A DNA stretch of 20,429 nucleotides from JBIIUJ01 sp044340025 (GTDB taxonomy: Bacteria; Pseudomonadota; Alphaproteobacteria; Caulobacterales; Aquidulcibacteraceae), in contig JBIIUJ010000035.1 in assembly GCA_044340025.1 (NCBI GenBank), positions 1-20,429 of the forward strand, given 5' to 3'. Under the pieces are notes generated by a model that saw only the letters and a program-made list of their open reading frames with translations, did no database searches and had not been told where the DNA came from. The position numbers and the translations under genes are program-made. How positions within the stretch are numbered: position 1 is the first letter of the stretch; each line of letters starts with the position of its first letter. Positions 15,378 through 20,429 of this stretch are shown here, in pieces.

Positions 15378-17468
15378 ATGGCCGACACGTCGATCACCCC
15401 GCCCAAGAACCCGCTTCTGAGCCCCGCCGCCTTCGGCCGGTCGCTGCTGCGCGGCGACGTCGCGGTGGGCCTGGGCGTTATGGGCCTGATCGTGCTGCTG
15501 CTGATGCCGCTGCCGGTCTGGCTGCTGGATGTTCTGCTGGCGCTGTCGATCACGTCGTCGGTCCTGATTCTGATGACGGCGCTTTTTATCAAGAAGCCGC
15601 TGGAATTCAGCGTGTTCCCCACGATTCTGCTGATCGCCACGCTGTTCCGGCTGGGCCTGAACGTCGCCTCGACGCGGCTGATCCTGGCTGAGGGTCACAA
15701 TGGCCCCGACGCTGCAGGCGACATCATCGCCGCCTTCGGCGATTTCATCATGGGCGGCAATTTCGTCATTGGGGTGATCGTCTTCATCATCCTGGTGCTG
15801 GTGAACTTCATTGTCATCACCAAGGGCTCGACGCGGATCGCAGAGGTCGCGGCCCGCTTCAGCCTCGACGCGATGCCCGGCAAGCAGATGGCGATCGACG
15901 CCGATCTCTCCTCCGGTCTGCTGACCGAGGACGAGGCCCGCGCCAAGCGGCGAGAGCTGGAGCAGGAGAGCAACTTCTTCGGGTCGATGGACGGCGCATC
16001 GAAGTTCGTGCGCGGCGACGCGATCGCCGGACTTCTGATCACCGCGATCAACATCATCGGCGGCATGATCATCGGGATGGCGCAGGAAGGCCTCCCCTTC
16101 ACCGAGGCCGCCGACACCTACACCCGGCTCTCGGTCGGGGATGGCCTCGTCAGCCAGATCCCGGCGCTGATCGTTTCGGTGGCCGCCGGCATGCTCGTCA
16201 CCAAGGCGGGCGTCGAAGGCTCGGCCGACGAGGCGCTGGGCAAACAGCTTGCAAGCTATCCACAGGCGCTGGGCATCGTGGCGGTGACCGCCTTCATCGG
16301 CGGCCTTCTGCCCGGCATGCCGCTGATCCCATTCTGGGTCATCGCAGCCGGCTCGGCCTATCTCGCCTTCCGTCTCTGGCGGGAGCAGGAGCGCTTGCTC
16401 ATCACCCCGAAGGCCGAGCCTGTGGATATCGCGCCTGCCGCTGAGGAGCCGATCACCTCCGCGCTTGCGATGGACGAACTGAAGATCGAGCTGGGTTTCG
16501 GTCTGCTGGCGCTGGTCAACGAGGTTCAGGGCCGCAAGCTGACAGACCAGATCAAGGCGCTGCGCCGCCAGATCGCTCAGGATCTGGGCTTCGTCATGCC
16601 GGCGGTGCGCATCCTCGACAACATGGCCCTGGCTTCGGAAAGCTATGTCATCCGGGTCAAGGAGCTGGAGGCCGGCAAGGGCGAACTGCGGCTGGGCCGT
16701 CTGCTCACCATGGACAGCCGCGGCGGCGCGCCGGACTTGCCTGGCGAAGTGGTGCGCGAGCCTGCCTTCGGCATGCCGGCGGCCTGGATCGAAGACGGTC
16801 TGCGCGAAGAGGCCTTGTTTCGCGGCTGCACCGTGGTGGACCCCGCCACCGTGCTCACCACTCATCTCACCGAAGTGGTGAAGGAGAATATGGCCGAGCT
16901 TCTCTCCATCGCGGAGGTGCAGAAGCTGATCCGGGAACTGCCCAAGGAGCACCAGAAGCTGGTGGAGGATACAATCCCATCGTCGATGAGCTGGGCGGCG
17001 CTCCAGCGCGTCTTGCAGAATCTGCTGCGCGAGCGGGTGTCCATCCGCGACCTCGGCGCGATCGTGGAAGCCGCAAGCGAGGTGGCCGGCCAGGACGCGG
17101 TGACGATCACCGAACATGTGCGTGGGCGCCTCGGCCGCCAGCTGTGCGCAGCCAACCAGGCGCCGGACGGGGCCCTGCCTATCCTGACGCTTTCGGCCGA
17201 GTGGGAGCAGGCCTTCGCCGAGAGCCTGATCGGCGAGCGCGACCGTCAGCTCGCCTTGCCGCCCAGCCAGGTGCATGATTTCGTCGCCGCCGTCCGCGAC
17301 GCCTTCGACCGCGCAGCAGGGATCGGCGAAAGCCCCGTCCTGCTCACCAGCCCGATGATCCGGCCCTATGTGCGCTCGCTGGTGGAGCGCTTCCGTGGTC
17401 ACACGGTCGTGCTGAGCCAGAACGAGGTGCATCCGCGCGCGAAGCTGCGCAGCGTGGGCGCTGTCTAG
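15378..17468 (+). CDS. flhA: Flagellar export gate protein FlhA
   Basis: FlhA is the large membrane component of the flagellar type III export gate; its cytoplasmic ring receives substrates and chaperones. The 696-residue product has eight or so membrane helices in the first ~330 residues. The FHIPEP family signature is ARFSLDAMPGKQMAIDADLS at about residues 159-178. The ISVGDGLVSQIPAL-like LSVGDGLVSQIPALIVSVAA follows at 251-270. A long cytoplasmic domain (about 350-696) then contains the LPKEHQKLVED and LQRVLQNLLRERVSIRDL blocks seen in FlhA. The length is normal. The ATG at 15378 has AAGG nearby. It lies 190 bases after flbD across the palindromic repeat pair and converges on the carboxyltransferase gene, whose stop codon overlaps its own. 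Confidence 0.97.
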   Translation: MADTSITPPKNPLLSPAAFGRSLLRGDVAVGLGVMGLIVLLLMPLPVWLLDVLLALSITSSVLILMTALFIKKPLEFSVFPTILLIATLFRLGLNVASTRLILAEGHNGPDAAGDIIAAFGDFIMGGNFVIGVIVFIILVLVNFIVITKGSTRIAEVAARFSLDAMPGKQMAIDADLSSGLLTEDEARAKRRELEQESNFFGSMDGASKFVRGDAIAGLLITAINIIGGMIIGMAQEGLPFTEAADTYTRLSVGDGLVSQIPALIVSVAAGMLVTKAGVEGSADEALGKQLASYPQALGIVAVTAFIGGLLPGMPLIPFWVIAAGSAYLAFRLWREQERLLITPKAEPVDIAPAAEEPITSALAMDELKIELGFGLLALVNEVQGRKLTDQIKALRRQIAQDLGFVMPAVRILDNMALASESYVIRVKELEAGKGELRLGRLLTMDSRGGAPDLPGEVVREPAFGMPAAWIEDGLREEALFRGCTVVDPATVLTTHLTEVVKENMAELLSIAEVQKLIRELPKEHQKLVEDTIPSSMSWAALQRVLQNLLRERVSIRDLGAIVEAASEVAGQDAVTITEHVRGRLGRQLCAANQAPDGALPILTLSAEWEQAFAESLIGERDRQLALPPSQVHDFVAAVRDAFDRAAGIGESPVLLTSPMIRPYVRSLVERFRGHTVVLSQNEVHPRAKLRSVGAV

Positions 17469-19012
17469 GGGCGCATGCCGAAGCGCCGCTCGCCCACCCG
17501 CTGGATGCGCTGGGCCAGGTTGATCCAGTCGCAGAGCAAGGGCCGGGTGTCGCGCGGGTCGATGATTTCCTCGGCGTAGAAGGATTCCGCAGTCCGGAAG
17601 GGCGAGCGCAGGCTCTCCAGCCAGGCCTTGATCTCGGCCAGCCGCGCCGCCGGATCGGGGTGGGCTTCCAGCTCGCGCTTGAAGGCGGCTTCCACGCCGC
17701 CATCCATCGGCAGGCTGCCCCAATCGCCCGACGGCCAGCAATAGCGCACCTTCGCCCGGCTCGGATTGGCCATGGCCGAGCCTGCCAGCCCATAGGCCTG
17801 ACGCACCACGATGGAGCACCAGGGCACGCTGGCCTGATAGATGGCGCTCATCGCGCGCACCCCCTGGCGCGTGACGCCCGCCTTTTCGTGTTTCACGCCA
17901 ACGGCAAAGCCCGGGCAATCCACGAAATGCACCACCGGCAGGTGGAAGGTCTCGGCCAGATCGATGAAGCGCTCGATCTTGCGCGCGGCGTCTGCTGTCC
18001 AGGCGCCGCCCAGAAACATCGGATCGCCCGCCATCACCGCCACGGGCCATCCGTCCAGCCGGGCAAAGCCGGTGATGATCGGCCGGCCCCAGAGCCGCCC
18101 GGTCTCGAAAAAGGAGCCGCCGTCGAGGCAGGCTTCAAGCACGCGGCGCATCTTGTAGGGCGTGCGCCGGTCGCGCGGCACGATGCCGATCAGGCTGTCG
18201 TCGCGCCGGTCGGGCCGGTCTGCGGGCGGACGGCGCTGGGGCAGATCATCGATCGAGCCCGGCAGATACGACAGGAAGGCGCGCGCCGCAGCGAAGGCCT
18301 CGGCCTCGCTCTCGACCACATCATCGACCACGCCGTTGCGGGCCTGGATCTCCCAGCCGCCGAGCTGTTCCTTGTCCACGTCCTCGCCGATCGCCTTGGC
18401 CACCGGCGGGCCGGCGACAAAGATCTGCGACAGGCCCTTCACCATCACGCTGTAATGGCTGGTGGCCACCCGCCCCGCGCCGAGGCCCGCGCAAGGTCCC
18501 AGCGCCAGCGCCACGCAGGGCACGGTCGCCATATTGGCGACCAGCCATTCCCAGCCGGGCGTTTCGGGGATGTAGGTGCGCGGATCCTTTTCCAGCATCC
18601 GCACGCTGCCGCCGCCGCCCGTGCCGTCAACAAGCCGGATGATCGGCATGCGGTATTCGTGGGCGGTCTGTTCGGCGAGCACCATCTTTTTCCAGATGGC
18701 CGCATCGGCCGCTCCGCCGCGCACGGTGAAATCGTCGCCGAGCACCACCACAGGCCGCCCGCCCACACGGGCGCGGCCCATCACGAAGTTGGAGGCGCGG
18801 AAGCCTTCAAGCTGATTGTCCGCCCCATAGCGCGCCTCGCCAGCGATCTTGCCGATCTCGTGGAAAGAACCCTGATCGACGAGCGCATCCACACGCTGGC
18901 GCACATCCAGCTTGCCCAGCGCATGCTGGCGCGCGACGCGCTCCTCGCCGCCCATGGCCTCGGCCAGAGCCTCGCGCAGGCGCAGTTCGGCGACATCCTT
19001 TTCCCAGCTCAC
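17465..19012 (-). CDS. Acyl-CoA carboxylase beta subunit-like carboxyltransferase
   Basis: The 515-residue product has the two crotonase-fold halves of the carboxyltransferase (beta) subunit of biotin-dependent acyl-CoA carboxylases, which move CO2 from carboxybiotin to an acyl-CoA. The N-terminus carries the PCCB/MCCB-like RQHALGKLDVRQRVDALVDQ. The first half has VVVLGDDFTVRGGAADAAIW and the ALGPCAGLGAGRVATSHYSV block. The second half has ITGFARLDGWPVAVMAGDP, then FVDCPGFAVG and RQAYGLAGSAM. Some blocks differ from the propionyl-CoA enzymes: DGTGGGGSVR stands where they have SGGARI, so the substrate is uncertain. No biotin carboxylase or biotin carrier gene is in the window. It starts at a GTG preceded by AGGGGA. 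It follows ptsN by 70 bases, and its end overlaps the flhA end by four bases (shared CTAG). Confidence 0.8.
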   Translation of the reverse strand: MSWEKDVAELRLREALAEAMGGEERVARQHALGKLDVRQRVDALVDQGSFHEIGKIAGEARYGADNQLEGFRASNFVMGRARVGGRPVVVLGDDFTVRGGAADAAIWKKMVLAEQTAHEYRMPIIRLVDGTGGGGSVRMLEKDPRTYIPETPGWEWLVANMATVPCVALALGPCAGLGAGRVATSHYSVMVKGLSQIFVAGPPVAKAIGEDVDKEQLGGWEIQARNGVVDDVVESEAEAFAAARAFLSYLPGSIDDLPQRRPPADRPDRRDDSLIGIVPRDRRTPYKMRRVLEACLDGGSFFETGRLWGRPIITGFARLDGWPVAVMAGDPMFLGGAWTADAARKIERFIDLAETFHLPVVHFVDCPGFAVGVKHEKAGVTRQGVRAMSAIYQASVPWCSIVVRQAYGLAGSAMANPSRAKVRYCWPSGDWGSLPMDGGVEAAFKRELEAHPDPAARLAEIKAWLESLRSPFRTAESFYAEEIIDPRDTRPLLCDWINLAQRIQRVGERRFGMRP

Positions 19013-19082
19013 CGGCGTTTCCCCTGTCTTGGCTCATGCCAGCACAGGCGGGGGGCGAGAGGCAAACGCTCGCAGCCGCGCC

Positions 19083-19553
19083 TCAGGCCGCGCTGGCGGC
19101 CGGATGGGGGCGCAGCAGGGCGCGGATGGCCTGCGGCGTCTCTGCGGCGCGCAGCTTCTCGCGCAGGTCGGCGCGGCGCAGCGTGCGGCTGACAAGCGCC
19201 AGAGCCTTGAGATGATCGGCGCCGGCATCCAGCGGCGCCACCAGCATGAACACCAGATCGCAGGGTTTGCCGTCATGCGCATCGAAGCTCTGCGGCGGAT
19301 CGAGCCGGGCGAAAAAGCCCGTCACGCGCTCCGGCCCGGCGATGCGCGCATGCGGGATAGCGACGCCATCGCCCACGCCAGTGCCGCCCAGCGCTTCGCG
19401 CTCCAACACCGCTTCCAGCAAAAGAGAGGCGTCCAGCGACAGCGCCGAAGCCGCCGTGGCGCAGATCGCTTCCAGCGCCTCGCGTTTGGTGCCGGCCCGC
19501 ACGCGCGCCAGAATGCCCGAAGCCGGCAGCAGCTCCCCAGGATCAGCCATCAT
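19083..19553 (-). CDS. ptsN: Nitrogen-PTS EIIA component PtsN (EIIA-Ntr)
   Basis: PtsN is the terminal phosphoryl acceptor of the nitrogen phosphotransfer chain (PtsP-NPr-PtsN), which does not transport sugar but regulates K+ uptake, nitrogen and stress functions. The product is about 155 residues, one PTS EIIA type 2 domain. It has LLPASGILARVRAGTKREAL at the start, the active-site His in GVAIPHARI near residue 70, and DLVFMLVAPLDAGADHLKAL, the family's conserved second block. The start was put at the tandem ATGs (19553/19550) because family members begin a few residues before LLP; an upstream ATG at 19643 would overlap hpf. It sits 37 bases behind hpf, the usual hpf-ptsN pairing. A link to the kup gene at the other end of the window is possible but unproven. 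Confidence 0.93.
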   Translation of the reverse strand: MMADPGELLPASGILARVRAGTKREALEAICATAASALSLDASLLLEAVLEREALGGTGVGDGVAIPHARIAGPERVTGFFARLDPPQSFDAHDGKPCDLVFMLVAPLDAGADHLKALALVSRTLRRADLREKLRAAETPQAIRALLRPHPAASAA

Positions 19554-19590
19554 CGTCGTTGCGTATCCCAATGTTTGCGTCGGGGCCAGC

Positions 19591-20196
19591 CTAGTTGGCG
19601 ACGCCTGCCCCTTGGGGCGGATCGATCCAGCCGACATGCCCATCCCGGCGGCGATACACCATGTTCAGCCCGCCGTGTGCGGCGTTGCGAAACAGGAGCG
19701 CCGGGGCATCCTTCAGTTCCAGTTGCATTACCGCCGTCGCCACCGCCATGGTGCGCACCGGCTCGGTCATTTCCGCGATGATCATCGGGCCGTCTTCGGC
19801 TGGAACGGGCTCTGCGCCCTCTTCCTCGCCTTCGTCGGCGCGCAGCACGTAGGCCGGAACCGGCTCCTCCGGCAAGGGGGTCTTGTGCGCCGCATGATGG
19901 TTCTTGAGCCGGCGCTTGTAGCGCCGGACGCGCTTTTCGATCTTGGAGAGCGCGGAATCGAAGGCCGCGTGCGCGTCTCCGCCCTCGCCATGGGCCTCCA
20001 GCGTGATGCCGCTGTCGAGATGGACCACGCAATCGACGTCAAACAGATGGCCTTCGCGTGCGATCGTCACGCTCGCTTCCGCGCCATGGGAGAAATACTT
20101 CTGAACGCCCTTCGAGAGGTCCTCCAGGATCCGGCCGCGCAGCGCCTCGCCCACATCCATCTGCCGACCTGCCACCGAAACGCGAATGTCTCCCAT
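19591..20196 (-). CDS. hpf: Long-form ribosome hibernation promoting factor HPF
   Basis: Long HPF binds the 30S decoding region and pairs ribosomes into inactive 100S dimers in stationary phase. The 201-residue product has the S30AE/YfiA N-terminal domain (about 1-105) with the basic block ALSKIEKRVRRYKRRLKNHH. A charged linker rich in Glu and Pro follows (about 110-140). The C-terminal dimerisation domain (about 145-201) contains TAVMQLELKDAPALLFRNAA and NMVYRRRDGHVGWIDP. The ATG at 20196 has an excellent AGGAGG eight bases upstream; the longer frame from 20253 lacks this. It is directly followed by ptsN. In many proteobacteria rpoN precedes hpf, but here the upstream gene is a different one with its own terminator. 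Confidence 0.95.
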   Translation of the reverse strand: MGDIRVSVAGRQMDVGEALRGRILEDLSKGVQKYFSHGAEASVTIAREGHLFDVDCVVHLDSGITLEAHGEGGDAHAAFDSALSKIEKRVRRYKRRLKNHHAAHKTPLPEEPVPAYVLRADEGEEEGAEPVPAEDGPMIIAEMTEPVRTMAVATAVMQLELKDAPALLFRNAAHGGLNMVYRRRDGHVGWIDPPQGAGVAN

Positions 20197-20280
20197 CGCT
20201 TCGACCTCCTGTGCTTGGACAGACAGGCTGCGCCGGCTGGGCGACCAGCGCAAGGGGGGAGCGCCGCGACGGCGGACAGC

Positions 20281-20310
20281 AAAACGGCGCGCCAGTCTCC
20301 TGACGCGCCG
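20281..20310 (-). terminator. Rho-independent terminator between the right-edge gene and hpf
   Basis: On the minus strand CGGCGCGTC pairs with GGCGCGCCG (one G-T pair, 9 pairs in all) around an 8-base loop and is followed by TTTT (20284-20281). It lies 27 bases after the stop of the gene at the right edge and ends its transcription before hpf. Confidence 0.75.
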
Positions 20311-20336
20311 CAGAGTCTGATCCTCGATTGAGGCGA

Positions 20337-20429
20337 TCAGGCGGCCTTGGCCGCGCTTTCAATCGCCGGCGCGGGCGCAGGCGGCGCCGCCGCCTCGATG
20401 GCGATGCGGCGGGGCTTCATGGCTTCGGG
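20337..20429 (-). CDS. C-terminus of a probable small heat-shock protein (Hsp20/IbpA-like), cut by the window edge
   Basis: Only the last 30 or so residues are in the window. They read PEAMKPRRIAIE, then an Ala/Pro-rich tail ending AAKAA and a TGA. PEAMKPRRIAI strongly resembles the C-terminal tail of alphaproteobacterial Hsp20 proteins, where the final I-x-I motif (here IAI) docks between chaperone subunits. With so little sequence the call is tentative; it is clearly not the end of RpoN, the commonest neighbour of hpf. A terminator follows its stop codon. Confidence 0.45.
   Translation of the reverse strand, partial: PEAMKPRRIAIEAAAPPAPAPAIESAAKAA

Noticed and set aside
15348..18050. 900-codon open frame on the minus strand across flhA and the carboxyltransferase
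   Set aside because: It is antisense to flhA and out of frame with the carboxyltransferase. Its composition (His/Gln/Arg/Asp-rich, no family blocks) is the usual shadow of GC-rich codon use.
17660..19192. 510-codon open frame on the plus strand opposite the carboxyltransferase
   Set aside because: It is His/Arg/Ala-rich with no motifs and antisense to a gene with clear family blocks.

Overview
The window is GC-rich DNA, most likely from an alphaproteobacterium of the Caulobacterales / Maricaulales (Hyphomonadaceae-like) group. The evidence is a flagellar locus with the Caulobacter-type order flgE - sciP - fliF - fliG - fliH/flbE - fliN - flbD - flhA. It also carries SciP, the small CtrA-inhibiting DUF1153 protein, FlbD, the sigma-54 activator specific to this group, and CtrA-like boxes at the expected promoters.

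Layout. Positions 1-1871 (minus) hold a Kup potassium transporter cut by the left edge. A small DUF1330 protein (1972-2277, minus) follows. Next come the hook-filament junction genes flgL (2322-3257) and flgK (3277-5424), both minus. A 423-bp divergent control region (5425-5847) separates flgK from the plus-strand hook operon fliK (5848-7362), flgD (7376-8047) and flgE (8134-9549). sciP (9705-10007) stands alone between CtrA-like boxes and a strong terminator. The basal body/switch operon fliF, fliG, fliH, fliN, flbD (10162-15186) is tightly packed and starts at a CtrA-like box. After a 190-bp gap carrying an inverted pair of GC-rich palindromic units comes flhA (15378-17468). The right end is not flagellar and lies on the minus strand: a convergent carboxyltransferase (17465-19012), ptsN (19083-19553), hpf (19591-20196), and the tail of what is probably a small heat-shock protein (20337 to the edge).

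How the genes work together. FliF, FliG and FliN build the MS ring and switch. FliH and FlhA belong to the flagellar export apparatus. FlgD caps and FlgE builds the hook, FliK measures it, and FlgK/FlgL join hook to filament. Regulation appears encoded in the same locus: CtrA would start the early operon, SciP would feed back on CtrA, and FlbD with sigma-54 would switch on the hook and junction genes. The flgK-fliK gap and the flgE leader share a short motif (GCARAAGCC) whose placement resembles the FlbD-binding ftr2/ftr3 elements at the divergent flaN/flbG promoters of Caulobacter. The right-hand genes point to nitrogen-PTS and ribosome hibernation functions.

I see no CRISPR array, transposase, prophage, tRNA or rRNA, and no convincing wholly new system. 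The most interesting signals are regulatory: the shared motif, the promoter set, a 14-codon mini-ORF before flbD, the degenerate FlbD receiver, and the palindromic repeat pair.
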